A model generated the notes under the pieces. It saw only the letters and a list, made by a program, of their open reading frames with translations, was not told the DNA's origin and did no database searches. From JACQAP01 sp035275265 (GTDB lineage Bacteria; Pseudomonadota; Gammaproteobacteria; Burkholderiales; JACQAP01), in contig DATENC010000018.1 of assembly GCA_035275265.1 (NCBI GenBank), positions 1 through 64,000 of the forward strand: 64,000 bases of DNA, read 5' to 3'. Positions 24,753 to 33,400 of the stretch are shown in pieces. Made by a program: the position numbers and the translations under genes. How positions within the stretch are numbered: the stretch's first letter is position 1; each line of letters opens with the position of its first letter.

Positions 24753-25058
24753 TCAGCGGCGCCGTCCGCCTCCGGATGGCCGCGGCGTTGCGGGGATGGA
24801 GGGCCTCGACGCGGGGCGCGCGGAGGATGGCAAGGGCGTGGGTCTGGGCCCCGTATCAGGCCGATCCGGCCGGTTCGGTGGATCTGGAACGACGACGGCA
24901 CCGCCGTACCAGCCACCACCGTAGTAATAGGGGTCGTGCCACCCCACGCCGTAGTACACCGAACCATGGACACTGCTGCTGCCGTCGCTGGCGCAACCAC
25001 TCGCCAGCATCGCGCAGCACGCAACCAGCAGCATTGCGCACAATCGCCGGCGGCTCAT
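24753..25058 (-). CDS. Small proline/glycine-rich lipoprotein
   Basis: A 101-residue lipoprotein; ATG 25058 follows GGAGGAAGA and its first bases overlap the stop of the VOC gene (ATGA), so it is translationally coupled. The signal ends MLASGC. The mature chain is Tyr/Gly-rich (SVYYGVGWHDPYYYGGGWYG) and then Pro/Arg-rich (PDPPNRPDRPDTGPRPTPLP), ending with basic residues. It is disordered, with no domain. Such YG-rich small lipoproteins are common in betaproteobacteria and have no known function. It converges with the efflux channel gene. Confidence 0.65.
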   Translation of the reverse strand: MSRRRLCAMLLVACCAMLASGCASDGSSSVHGSVYYGVGWHDPYYYGGGWYGGAVVVPDPPNRPDRPDTGPRPTPLPSSARPASRPSIPATPRPSGGGRRR

Positions 25059-25948
25059 TCTTCCTCCCATTGCAGAAGGCCCACAGGCGCTCCGCCCGGG
25101 TCGGCTATCACCGCCACCCGGCCCTGAAACAGTTCCGGGTTGACCGCGACCAGTACGCGTGCGCCCAGCCGCTCCGCGCTGGCGGAGGCCTTGCGTACAT
25201 CCGCTACGCGCACGTAGAGCAGCCAGTCGGGACGCAGATCGTCGTGGCCGGAAGGGATCTGCAAGATGCTCGCGCGCGCATACCCGTCGCGGGTGAGCAA
25301 TAGCCTGCGGGAGCTGGCGGACGATTCGGTCTCCACCTGCACGTAACCCGCGAGCCCGGCGTAGAAGCCGGCGGCCTTGTCGGCGTCGCGGCTGAGCAGT
25401 TGCGCCCAGATCCAGTCGCCGGCCTCGGGCAGGTAGTCGCCCGGGTCGCCGCTAGTCGAGTCTAGCGCGCCGAACACGGCGCCCTCGGGGTCCGCGAACA
25501 ATGCCAGCGTGCCGCGCGCGGGGATAGTTCGCGTGGCGACGAGGGCTTTGCCGCCCGCATGCGACACGGCGCGCTCGGTCGCCGACACGTCGCGGACTGA
25601 CATGAAGGGAATCCAGCGCGACCGGCTGCGCTCTCCGGCGTCGTTGGCGCGGCCAACGATCCCCGCGATCGCGGTGCCGTCAAGGTGAGCCAGCGCATAT
25701 GCGCCCTTACCGCTGCCGACGGAAGTGAAGGTCCAGCCGAACAGTTCCCCGTAGAAGCGCCGGGCCGCGTCCGGATCCGGCGTGACCAGATCAGCCCACA
25801 CCAGCTTTCCGGTCAGACGCAGTCCGGTGGGCGGGTCATTGAGGGGCGGTACCTGCGGTTCTGCGCAGTGCGCGGCATGGCTCAACAGCAGCGTGACCAG
25901 AAGAATGCCCGCGGCACTATCTCGTAAGCGGGCAAAGGTATGAGACAT
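25055..25948 (-). CDS. Exported VOC-superfamily protein with two glyoxalase-like domains
   Basis: A 297-residue protein with a signal-like hydrophobic N-terminus ending AAHCA. Two VOC modules follow. Module 1 (about 46-165) starts KLVWADLVTPDPDAARRFYG and includes ELFGWTFTSVG. Module 2 (about 178-295) includes WAQLLSRDADKAAGFYAGLA and ends VIADPGGAPVGLLQWEEE. Pairs of such modules are seen in glyoxalase/bleomycin-resistance/dioxygenase-like proteins; the metal ligands are not obvious in either module. Secretion of a VOC protein is uncommon, so the signal may instead be a lipoprotein-type anchor (Cys in HCAEP). It starts a two-gene unit with the small lipoprotein, and is divergent from the AI-2E gene. 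Confidence 0.8.
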   Translation of the reverse strand: MSHTFARLRDSAAGILLVTLLLSHAAHCAEPQVPPLNDPPTGLRLTGKLVWADLVTPDPDAARRFYGELFGWTFTSVGSGKGAYALAHLDGTAIAGIVGRANDAGERSRSRWIPFMSVRDVSATERAVSHAGGKALVATRTIPARGTLALFADPEGAVFGALDSTSGDPGDYLPEAGDWIWAQLLSRDADKAAGFYAGLAGYVQVETESSASSRRLLLTRDGYARASILQIPSGHDDLRPDWLLYVRVADVRKASASAERLGARVLVAVNPELFQGRVAVIADPGGAPVGLLQWEEE

Positions 25949-26086
25949 GACGTTCGGCTGGCCTCGGTTGACGATGCTGGCAGCTTACCTGAAACTGTTC
26001 CGAGTCGCGACGAGCAGCCCGTGCAGGCAACGCAGCGGACTGGACCATACCTTCGTTTTCATTGCATAAGCAATAAGGAGAGATTC

Positions 26087-27151
26087 ATCGATTCTCGACC
26101 ACCATACGATCTCACGCGAATTACGCTGGTAGTGCTGATCATCGGCGTATTGATTGCGGGGAGCCTCTGGACACTGCTGCCGTTTCTGGGCGCGTTACTC
26201 TGGTCCGCAACGATCGTCGTGGCGACGTGGCCGCTCATGCTCCGGATCCAGAGCGTCGTGGGTGGCCGACGATTGCTCGCAACGGCAGTGATGACGGGAG
26301 TGATGCTGGCGATCTTCATCGTGCCGTTCTGGCTCGCCATCGGCGTTCTGCTGGATGCGGCGGTCGAGGGAGTCGAACTGGCAAAAGCATTTTTCGCCCA
26401 CGGACTTCCACCTCCTCCGGAATGGATCGAGCGGTTGCCCTGGGTGGGTGAGCGAGTTGCAGCACGGTGGCGCGAACTCACTGCCGGTGGCCCCGAGGCA
26501 ATCATCGAAACTGTCCGTCCACACGCCCGTTCGGCGGCGGCCTGGGTTTTCTCTATCACCGGCGGGCTCGGGATGATGATCGTGCATTTCATTCTTACAA
26601 TCATCATCGCCGCTATCCTCTATTCACATGGCGAAATAGCTGCGAAAGGTGTGTTGTCGTTCGCTCATCGCATCGGGCGGGAAGAGGGGGAACGAGCGGT
26701 CCGTCTCGCAGGACAGGCTGTTCGCGGCGTGGCGCTCGGGGTGATCGTTACTGCCCTGGTCCAGTCATTGCTCGCGGGTTTGGGCCTGTGGGTGAGCGGT
26801 GTTCCGCGCGCAGGCTTGCTGCTCGCCGTCATGTTCGTGCTCGGCGTCGCTCAACTCGGGCCGATACCGGTACTCCTTCCTGCAGTAATCTGGCTTTACT
26901 GGTCGGGAAGTGTCGGCTGGGCAATCGCGCTTCTCGTGTGGACAGTGCTGGTAGGCGCGCTGGATAACATTCTGCGGCCGGTATTGATTCGCCGCGGCGT
27001 GGATCTGCCGTTGTTGCTGATCATTGCCGGGGTCATCGGCGGCCTGATCGGTTTCGGGGTGGTCGGTTTGTTCATTGGCCCCGTGCTGCTGGCCGTGACT
27101 TACACGCTGCTCGAGTCCTGGATACGCAACGACAAAGCAGTGGCACGGTGA
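26087..27151 (+). CDS. AI-2E family (YdiK/PerM-type) membrane transporter, possible ATC start
   Basis: About 354 residues with eight or so membrane helices. The family marks are LRFW-like helices at the start (ITLVVLIIGVLIAGSLWTLL), a soluble amphipathic middle with PPPPEWIERLPWVGERVAAR, and C-terminal helices ending PLLLIIAGVIGGLIGFGVVG and LFIGPVLLAVTYTLL. Proteins of this family export autoinducer-2 or act as Na+/H+ antiporters; the substrate is not fixed. Homology starts at IDSRPPYDLTRI. No ATG, GTG or TTG lies there, but an AAGGAG site (26075-26080) is 6 bases before an in-frame ATC (26087). The only upstream ATG (25940) overlaps the divergent VOC gene and precedes unrelated sequence. 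Confidence 0.8.
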   Translation: MDSRPPYDLTRITLVVLIIGVLIAGSLWTLLPFLGALLWSATIVVATWPLMLRIQSVVGGRRLLATAVMTGVMLAIFIVPFWLAIGVLLDAAVEGVELAKAFFAHGLPPPPEWIERLPWVGERVAARWRELTAGGPEAIIETVRPHARSAAAWVFSITGGLGMMIVHFILTIIIAAILYSHGEIAAKGVLSFAHRIGREEGERAVRLAGQAVRGVALGVIVTALVQSLLAGLGLWVSGVPRAGLLLAVMFVLGVAQLGPIPVLLPAVIWLYWSGSVGWAIALLVWTVLVGALDNILRPVLIRRGVDLPLLLIIAGVIGGLIGFGVVGLFIGPVLLAVTYTLLESWIRNDKAVAR

Positions 27152-27155
27152 CGGT

Positions 27156-27179
27156 ACGAATTGGCGGAACAGGACACTA
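27156..27179 (+). repeat. 24-bp dispersed repeat, copy 2
   Basis: One mismatch from 13796-13819, with the shared core GCGGAACAGGACACTA. It lies directly after the AI-2E gene stop and about 64 bases before the next start, matching the intergenic setting of copy 1. Confidence 0.6.
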
Positions 27180-27242
27180 GCTTGCAGCCAGGTAGTCCCC
27201 GTGACACCATGATTGCGAACGCAATGACAAACGTGTCCGAGG

Positions 27243-28457
27243 ATGAAAGCTGAAAGTTCGACGCCGGCCGGGGAACTGACCGCAGAGCCATACGATTTCT
27301 CGCTGGTCCTGGGCGGACCGTTGTATCAGATTTTCCGGCGCGCGCATCTTTCCGGCAGCACACTGGAATTGCTGCGCCGACGCATCGTTGTCATCTCGCT
27401 TTTCGCGTGGTTGCCATTGCTGATTCTGTCCCTAGCGGAGGGCCGTGGGTGGGGCGGCGGCGTGGCGATGCCGTTCCTCTACGACGTGGATGTGCATGTG
27501 CGGTTCCTGATCGCGCTGCCGCTGCTGCTGGTGGCGGAACTCGTCGTCCACAAACGCATGCGTCCGCTGATCCGGCAGTTCATGGAACGCGGCCTGATTG
27601 CGGACACGGCGAAGACGAAGTTCGACGCGGCTTTCACTTCAGCCATGCGCCTGCGCAATTCCGTTGTGGCGGAAGTGGTCATGATCGCTTTTGTGTACGG
27701 GGTCGGTGTGATGATCATCTGGCGCACGCACGCCGCTGTGGACGTGGCGAGTTGGTACGGCGGTGGAACTGGGCACGGGAAACCGCAACCGTCGCTGGCC
27801 GGCTTGTGGTTCGGCTGCATCAGCCTGCCATTGTTCCAGTTCATTCTGCTGCGCTGGTACTTCCGATTGTTCGTGTGGGCGCGCTTCCTGTGGCAGGTGT
27901 CTCGCATTGAGCTGAAACTCGTGCCTATCCATCCGGACCGCTGCGGTGGCCTGGGGTTTCTTGCGAATGTGAGTACCGCGTTTGCCCCCTTGCTTCTGGC
28001 CCAGGGCGCCCTGCTGGCGGGAACGATCGCCAATCAGATTTTCTTCGTCGGGGCGAAACTGCCGCAGTTCAAAGTGGAAATCGTCGCCATGGTTGCCGTG
28101 GCGCTGTTCGCCGTGCTTGGGCCGCTATTGGTTTTCATCCCGGTCCTGGCTCGCGCAAAGCGCGTGGGCTTGCGCGAGTATGGGTCGTTCGCACAGCGCT
28201 ACGTGCATGACTTCGATCGGAAATGGATACGCGGCGCCGATGCGCCAGCCGAGCCGCTGCTAGGCAACCCCGATATCCAGTCGCTGGCCGACCTCGGCAA
28301 CAGCTTCGAAATCGTGCGCGGCATGAGATCGGTGCCCTTCGCCAAGGAAACCTTCCTTCAACTCGCCGCGCTCACGCTTGTGCCCCTGCTACCGTTGACG
28401 CTGACCATGATCTCACTCGAAGAATTGCTCGGCCGCGTTCTGAAAGTCGTTTTCTGA
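27243..28457 (+). CDS. Multi-pass membrane protein, unknown family
   Basis: A 404-residue protein with about six predicted membrane helices: near 49-67, 88-103, 140-160, 190-212, 250-268 and 280-305, with a hydrophobic C-terminal end. Charged loops include MRPLIRQFMERGLIADTAKT and the conserved-looking VSRIELKLVPIHPDRCGGLGF, in which PxHPDxxGGLG is a motif I associate with a family of uncharacterised bacterial membrane proteins. No transporter signature is obvious. GAGG directly touches the ATG, an unusual position; an alternative start is not evident. It is the first gene after the AI-2E gene and the 24-bp repeat. Confidence 0.65.
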   Translation: MKAESSTPAGELTAEPYDFSLVLGGPLYQIFRRAHLSGSTLELLRRRIVVISLFAWLPLLILSLAEGRGWGGGVAMPFLYDVDVHVRFLIALPLLLVAELVVHKRMRPLIRQFMERGLIADTAKTKFDAAFTSAMRLRNSVVAEVVMIAFVYGVGVMIIWRTHAAVDVASWYGGGTGHGKPQPSLAGLWFGCISLPLFQFILLRWYFRLFVWARFLWQVSRIELKLVPIHPDRCGGLGFLANVSTAFAPLLLAQGALLAGTIANQIFFVGAKLPQFKVEIVAMVAVALFAVLGPLLVFIPVLARAKRVGLREYGSFAQRYVHDFDRKWIRGADAPAEPLLGNPDIQSLADLGNSFEIVRGMRSVPFAKETFLQLAALTLVPLLPLTLTMISLEELLGRVLKVVF

Positions 28458-28505
28458 TGAAGAGCCACGCGCAAAACCAGCCGCGTGCCGCCCGCATACG
28501 TGAGG

Positions 28506-28724
28506 ATGGTCAATCAGAACTGGTGGATCACCACCTGGATGATCAAGGAGCACAAGTACTGTCTGCCTCTCACGAAGGCAATCAAGTGCGATGTGCTCAT
28601 CGTCGGGGGAGGATTCAGTGGTGTCAGTGCGGCTGCGGAATTCCTGCGCAAGGGGTTGAGCGTAGTACTGATCGAGAAAAACATCGTCGGCGGCAGTTTT
28701 TCGGGTATACCTTTCCCGCTCTGA
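28506..28724 (+). pseudogene. Truncated FAD-dependent oxidoreductase (N-terminal stub)
   Basis: The 72-codon reading starts MVNQNWWITTWMIKEHKYCL and contains a complete dinucleotide-binding motif CDVLIVGGGFSGVSAAAEFL followed by SVVLIEKNIVGGSFSG, then stops. Family members (DadA/glycine oxidase type) run to about 400-500 residues with the same opening, including the NxxW and LP segments. The rest is missing, so the gene has been cut by deletion, leaving the Rossmann stub. It sits directly after the membrane protein gene. A functional short protein is unlikely. Confidence 0.72.
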
Positions 28725-28792
28725 ATCCATCCGGCATGCTCGTCGGAATGCGGTGAATGCTCGTTTGGGAGAACGGCCACCGGGCCCTCCGT

Positions 28793-29353
28793 CTACTTCT
28801 TGTTGACGGGCCGTACCGCGATCGCGAGCGCCTCGCTGTAGGTGATGTCGACAAGATCGCCCACCTGAACCTTTTTCAGATTCGCCGGATCGTGGGCCTT
28901 GAACGTGCGCGAATTCCCCTCGGGCCCGGTCAGGGTCACGGTACCCTTGGCGAGGTCGATCGCCGTAATGGTGGCGGTCAGCGTCACCGACTGGCCGGCC
29001 TTTCCGGCAGGTTTTTCGCCAGGCTTCGCAGTGGTAACCCCTTCGTCTGTCCTGACCCCGGGCGCACCTTTGCCTGCGGGTTTCACCTGCCATGCCAGCG
29101 CTTCGGTATAGGAGACGACCACCTCGTCACCAACTCTCACCTGTGCCAGGTTCTTCACGTCCTCTCCCGCCGTGACGACAATTTCCTCGCCTTTCACGTC
29201 CTTCAGCGTAACCAGGCGTTGAGGCAAGTCGATGGCGGTGACCATCAGACGCGCTTCGACGACGTCCTCCACCCGCCCGGCGGGTTTCTGCGGGGTGGCG
29301 CAACCTGCGAGCAGGGCAAGCGTGATGAAGACAGCGAAGATATGCGGGCTCAT
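28793..29353 (-). CDS. Lipoprotein with duplicated small beta domain (paralogue 3 of 3)
   Basis: A 186-residue lipoprotein; GAGGAGG precedes ATG 29353, and the signal ends ALLAGC (Cys18). Two copies of the same module appear: about 34-84 (MVTAIDLPQRLVTLKDVKGE, AGEDVKNLAQVRVGDEVVVS, YTEALA) and about 122-182 (ATITAIDLAKGTVTLTGPEG, LKKVQVGDLVDITYSEALAI). They are separated by a Lys/Gly/Pro-rich linker. The modules match those of 19590-20144 and 36057-36623, but this form is lipid-anchored and has the longer linker. Function unknown. It lies beside a truncated oxidoreductase and PPK2. No operator copy is seen upstream. Confidence 0.72.
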   Translation of the reverse strand: MSPHIFAVFITLALLAGCATPQKPAGRVEDVVEARLMVTAIDLPQRLVTLKDVKGEEIVVTAGEDVKNLAQVRVGDEVVVSYTEALAWQVKPAGKGAPGVRTDEGVTTAKPGEKPAGKAGQSVTLTATITAIDLAKGTVTLTGPEGNSRTFKAHDPANLKKVQVGDLVDITYSEALAIAVRPVNKK

Positions 29354-29692
29354 CGGTGTTCCTCCTCTTTGTGGTTGCGCGCAGTGTAGCTCATCTTACG
29401 CAAGCCGCATTGGCCGGCAGCGCGAGCTCCTCCATCCCGAGAGTCATGGCTGCGCATCTACCTCTTCGACGCGCGCCGCAGGAGATCGGTTCTCGACTAG
29501 CCGCCCGTCGTACAATCGCTTAAGGTGGTGCAGAATTCCAAGTTGGGCCAGGAACGAAAGTTCCTCAACCTTGAAGTGGCGGTCGAGAGATACGAACAGC
29601 TCGGGGCTTCGAACCGGCTCGATGAACCCAAGGTGTCTGCCGCCTCCGATCCCGGTGTCGGCGGCGCCGAATAACAGGACGGAGGTCGAATC
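29354..29692. other. Intergenic region between divergent genes
   Basis: The stretch contains the divergent promoter region of the lipoprotein and the polyphosphate kinase. Frames on both strands give protein-like but unrecognised stretches; no ribosome site supports any of them. A decayed gene is possible. Confidence 0.3.
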
Positions 29693-30538
29693 ATGAAATC
29701 GAAAAAAGGCAACTCCAAAACCGCAACCGGGAAGGCAGCGAAGCGCGCCCGCTCGGCGCCGAATGAGAAGCTGAAGCGGAAGGACTACGACAAGGAGCTC
29801 GCCCGGCTTCACACCGAGCTGGTCAAGCTCCAGGAGTGGGTAGTGCACAAGGGTCTCAAGGTCTGCGTCGTGTTCGAAGGCCGCGACGGCGCGGGCAAGG
29901 GCGGCACAATAAAGGCGATCACCGAGCGCGTCAGCCCGCGCGTGTTTCGCGTCGTGGCATTGCCGGCACCGAGCGATCGCGAGAAAAGCCAGATGTACGT
30001 GCAGCGCTACATGCAACACTTTCCGGCGGCGGGTGAGATCGCCATCTTCGATCGAAGCTGGTACAACCGCGCCGGCGTGGAGCGGGTCATGGGTTTTAGC
30101 GACGAGGCGCAGGTGCGGAAATTCCTGCAGACGGTGCCGCTGGTCGAGAAGTTAATGGTGGAGTCTGGAATCATCCTTCTCAAGTACTGGTTGGAAGTCA
30201 GCCCGGAGGAGCAGACCCGCAGGCTCGAGGAACGAATCAACGATGGCCGCAAGATCTGGAAACTCTCCCCAATGGATCTCAAGTCCTACAATCGCTGGTT
30301 CGACTATTCCAGGGCGCGCGATGAAATGTTTGCCGCCACCGACACAGATTTTGCGCCGTGGTACGTGGCGAAGTCTGACGACAAGAGGCGCGCACGCCTC
30401 AACATCATCGCGCATCTTCTGGGCAGGATTCCTTACAAGCAAGCACCCCGGGAGAAGGTGAAGCTGCCCAAGCGACAAAAGGCTGGCGGCTACAAGGAAA
30501 CGAAATATCGTTTCAAGCTCGTCGACGAGCGCTATTGA
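29693..30538 (+). CDS. ppk2: Polyphosphate kinase 2 (PPK2)
   Basis: A 281-residue cytoplasmic enzyme; GGAGG is placed 8 bases before the ATG. After a Lys-rich, probably disordered head, the P-loop reads G63-R-D-G-A-G-K-G70. A Walker B-like segment IAIFDRSWYNRAGVERVMGF follows (117-135). The lid region contains PEEQTRRLEERINDGRKIWK and the conserved DYSRARDEMFAATDTDFAPW. This is the canonical PPK2 order: PPK2 uses polyphosphate to phosphorylate nucleoside mono- or diphosphates, or the reverse. The subclass is not fixed by sequence alone. It stands upstream of the RRM protein gene, about 130 bases away. Confidence 0.93.
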   Translation: MKSKKGNSKTATGKAAKRARSAPNEKLKRKDYDKELARLHTELVKLQEWVVHKGLKVCVVFEGRDGAGKGGTIKAITERVSPRVFRVVALPAPSDREKSQMYVQRYMQHFPAAGEIAIFDRSWYNRAGVERVMGFSDEAQVRKFLQTVPLVEKLMVESGIILLKYWLEVSPEEQTRRLEERINDGRKIWKLSPMDLKSYNRWFDYSRARDEMFAATDTDFAPWYVAKSDDKRRARLNIIAHLLGRIPYKQAPREKVKLPKRQKAGGYKETKYRFKLVDERY

Positions 30539-30665
30539 TGCTGCACACTCCAAAAATCCAATCGCGCTCCGGTCCGCGCGCCCGCCCTCGAGCTTTTACC
30601 GGTCTCGACAATCCGCCCTTACGCTGGACGCTAACCCGTTACCGTTTCGAATGGAGAATCGACAG

Positions 30666-30902
30666 ATGCGAATCGTAATCGCAAACCTTCCCGACGCCGT
30701 CTCCGAGGAGGGGATTCGCGAGGCGCTCGGCGCGTTCGCGCCGGCGGAGAAAATCAAGCTGGTCAAGGAAAGCGGCACGCCCTCGGCGGTCATCGAAATG
30801 GAGATGACGCGCGCCCAGGCCGAAGCGCTGGCCAAGCGCATCCACGGCCGAAACTACGAGGGCCGGGAGTTGCGCGCATGGGTGCCGGCGATGGACTGGT
30901 AG
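30666..30902 (+). CDS. RRM-fold RNA-binding protein
   Basis: A 78-residue protein starting MRIVIANLPDAVSEEGIREA. The ribosome site GGAG lies 9 bases before ATG 30666; the earlier in-frame ATG 30651 covers that site. The order strand, helix, strand, strand, helix, strand fits an RRM: RNP2-like VIANLP, a helix EGIREALGAF, then IKLVKESGTPSAVIEMEMTR with an RNP1-like strand, a helix ending AKRIHGRNYEGRELRAWVP. The aromatic residues of RNP1 are replaced by Ile/Glu, so RNA affinity may be low or atypical. It sits between PPK2 and a helical protein on the same strand. Confidence 0.7.
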   Translation: MRIVIANLPDAVSEEGIREALGAFAPAEKIKLVKESGTPSAVIEMEMTRAQAEALAKRIHGRNYEGRELRAWVPAMDW

Positions 30903-30921
30903 TCACCGAGGTATAAGAAGC

Positions 30922-31968
30922 TTGGCGCAGTCCGCATTTTTCGAGCGCGTCGCGGCGGCCCTGTTCGGTGGAGGGCAGTCCAGCCTCGACGACGAGGCTG
31001 ACCGACAGTTGATCGCCGATACAATCGAGGCGGTGGTCGACACGGTCGAGCCGCGTGTGCGTCTCAATGCCCGTTATCGTGACAAGCTCGAAGGATGTGT
31101 CCGCAAGACCATCGCGCACCTGCGCGCGATCGCGCGGGAACCGCTGGAGCCCGTCCTCCTTGCACGCGCGGCATGGAGCGACGATCCGCGCCTGAACGCC
31201 TTCTTTGCAAGGGCAGACGACGTGCCGGCGTGCCTCGGGCGCAGCCGGGAACTGCGCGCGTTCTTCGACAATTCCGCCAACGCGCAGGTGCAGGAGGCCT
31301 ACGCGCTGCTCGGCATGAAGAAGGAAGAGCGTAGCGTGTTCGCCCCGCAACTTGAGGGCGACACGCTGAAGCACGATGTCGCCCAGGTCACCGTGAGTTT
31401 CTCGGAGCACCGGATCATCGCGCCTGCCGTCACGCTTGCCGCCACTCGTTTGGACATCGGAAAACGCATCATCCAGCGACTCGCGCAAGTCGCGCTGGCT
31501 CGAATCATCGCGCTGGACACGAAGGCGACCGCGCTGCAGGAGCACAAAGCGTTCCTCGCCGCGCGAATGCGCCTGCTGAACCTCGCCCGCGACGGCATGG
31601 AAGGGATCGTCAAGGACCCGGCCACCATCAGCGGGCAGATGAAGGCGGTCGAGCGCGAGCTTAAGGAAACCGTCGAAGACTACATCGAAACCAAGTCGAG
31701 CCTCGCGACGCTCGATGGGTACATCGGACAGATCGACGATGTATTCTCAAATCCCGACCAGCACCTGACGCTCACCCATACCCCAGTGCGCATCAGCCGA
31801 ATGGGTTTCAAGGTGGACGACGCTTCGACGGGACCGGTCAACGACCTGGCCTTGGCAGAACTGTCCCTGGGCGAGAACCTGCGTGGCGCAATAGCCATAG
31901 TGCGCTGTCCCCGGAGTGAACTCCCACCCAAAGAAGACCTCGTGGCACAGGCTGAGCGCTATCTTTAA
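30922..31968 (+). CDS. Helical cytoplasmic protein, unknown family
   Basis: A 348-residue protein; the start is TTG 30922, with a distant GAGG upstream. The chain is nearly all helix: an N-terminal SSLDDEADRQLIADTIEAVV, the segment with LEGCVRKTIAHLRAIAREPL, a central beta-like part (KHDVAQVTVSFSEHRIIAPA), and then long coiled regions with KAVERELKETVEDYIETKSS. It has no signal peptide or membrane helix, and no enzymatic motif I recognise. The gene begins 20 bases after the RRM stop and 17 bases before the end of a convergent DASS gene, so it is likely co-transcribed with the RRM gene. Function not assigned. Confidence 0.65.
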   Translation: MAQSAFFERVAAALFGGGQSSLDDEADRQLIADTIEAVVDTVEPRVRLNARYRDKLEGCVRKTIAHLRAIAREPLEPVLLARAAWSDDPRLNAFFARADDVPACLGRSRELRAFFDNSANAQVQEAYALLGMKKEERSVFAPQLEGDTLKHDVAQVTVSFSEHRIIAPAVTLAATRLDIGKRIIQRLAQVALARIIALDTKATALQEHKAFLAARMRLLNLARDGMEGIVKDPATISGQMKAVERELKETVEDYIETKSSLATLDGYIGQIDDVFSNPDQHLTLTHTPVRISRMGFKVDDASTGPVNDLALAELSLGENLRGAIAIVRCPRSELPPKEDLVAQAERYL

Positions 31969-31984
31969 GGTTCTGAGCCGGTCG

Positions 31985-33400
31985 TTAGCGGGCGATGAAG
32001 AGGAGCCAAGGCGTCCCGAGCAGCAGGAAGACCGTAAGAAAGAAGATGGTGGTCAGCAGTCCCATCCGGTACAGCTCGCTTTGGGTGAGGTAACCGCTCG
32101 CCGCGAAGATGATGTTCTGGCTGCCGCCCTGCGGCGTAATCACCGAGAAATAGCTGCTTGCGAACAGAAGGGCGAAACACATCAAGGGGGCGGGGACACC
32201 CTCGTGGATCCCGACGGTGAGAAAAACTGCGAGGAGCGCGAGCACCTGAGAGCTCTGACTCACGAACAGATAGTGCAATAGCACGTACAGCACGAGCAGG
32301 GCCACATACACCACCATCCACGGCAACCCTTCGAGGCCCGACGCCAGCCGCTCTCCGGCGTACCCCATGAAGCCGAGCTCGTTCAGCTGACCGCTCAGGG
32401 CGAAGAGCACTGCGAGCCAGACAAAGGTGGCGAGGGTGTCGCCCTGTTTGGAAATGTCGTCGAGAGTGAGGACGCTGGTCGCGAGCAGGACGCCCAAGCC
32501 GCCGAATGCCACGGCGGTGACGCTGAGTCCGAGCGAGCCGGCCAGGATCCACCCTGTCACCATCACCGCGAACGCGGCGGCAGTGATGAGCTCTTCCCGG
32601 GTCATCGAACCCATCGCTGCAAGCTCGGCGCGCGCGGCGCGCGGTGCGTCGGGGGTCTCGCTGACACCCGGTGAAAACAGGAATCGAACCACGATGGGGA
32701 GAAGCACCATCGAGACGATGGTCGGTACCGACGCGGCGATCAGCCATCGTCCAAATCCGATGTCCACCCCGAACTGCGCCGCGATCTGAGCCCCGATCGG
32801 ATTGACCGACGTGGCCGTCAGCCAGAGGGCCGAGGAGATGGCGAGGCTCGCCATGCCGCAGAACATGAGGTACCCGCCGAGGCGGCGTCCCTCCGCATCG
32901 TCTGGCCTAGACCCGGCGCTCTGCGCAAGCGAGAGCACGACCGGGAACAACACGCCGCCGCGCGCGGTGTTGCTGGGGAAGGCGGGCGCGATGACCGCAT
33001 CGGTGAGGACCACGCTATAGGCGAGACCGAGCGGCGACCCGCCGAAAGCGCTCACGATGAGCAGGCTGATGCGCCGTCCCAGCCCGGATTTCACCACCGC
33101 CTGCGCGACGAGAAAGGCCACGACGACGAGCAGCACGCTCGGATTGGCGAATCCCGCGAACGCTTTGCCCATGTCGAGGACACCGGTGAGTACCACCGCA
33201 GCCACCGCCAGCACCGACGCGGTGAGGAGCGGGAACGCACCCAGGAGCACGGAGACGATCGCACCGGCGAAGATGGCGAAGAGATGCCAGGCGGGACTCG
33301 TAAGGCCCGCGGGCGTGGGCGCGAACCAGATGCATAGAACCAGCGCGAACACCGCGATCTGTCTCACGATCAGGCTCAGATTGATCCGGGCCGCGGTCAT
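31985..33400 (-). CDS. DASS/SLC13-type anion:cation symporter
   Basis: A 471-residue membrane protein with 11 or so helices. The first anion-binding-type motif is AFPSNTARGGVLFPV, an SNT motif; the second repeat has an ITPQGGSQNIIFAASGYLTQ segment (the second clamshell loop). In between lies a basic-acidic loop (SPGVSETPDAPRAARAELAA). Carriers of this family import di- and tricarboxylates, sulfate or related anions with Na+ or H+. ATG 33400 was chosen: the upstream open frame is Arg/His-rich and not protein-like, and the ATG overlaps the stop of the upstream lipoprotein gene (ATGA). Substrate unknown. Confidence 0.88.
   Translation of the reverse strand: MTAARINLSLIVRQIAVFALVLCIWFAPTPAGLTSPAWHLFAIFAGAIVSVLLGAFPLLTASVLAVAAVVLTGVLDMGKAFAGFANPSVLLVVVAFLVAQAVVKSGLGRRISLLIVSAFGGSPLGLAYSVVLTDAVIAPAFPSNTARGGVLFPVVLSLAQSAGSRPDDAEGRRLGGYLMFCGMASLAISSALWLTATSVNPIGAQIAAQFGVDIGFGRWLIAASVPTIVSMVLLPIVVRFLFSPGVSETPDAPRAARAELAAMGSMTREELITAAAFAVMVTGWILAGSLGLSVTAVAFGGLGVLLATSVLTLDDISKQGDTLATFVWLAVLFALSGQLNELGFMGYAGERLASGLEGLPWMVVYVALLVLYVLLHYLFVSQSSQVLALLAVFLTVGIHEGVPAPLMCFALLFASSYFSVITPQGGSQNIIFAASGYLTQSELYRMGLLTTIFFLTVFLLLGTPWLLFIAR

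Noticed and set aside
29444..30019. 191-codon minus-strand frame overlapping the start of PPK2
   Set aside because: Some stretches look protein-like, but it overlaps PPK2, lacks a ribosome site and matches no family I know.
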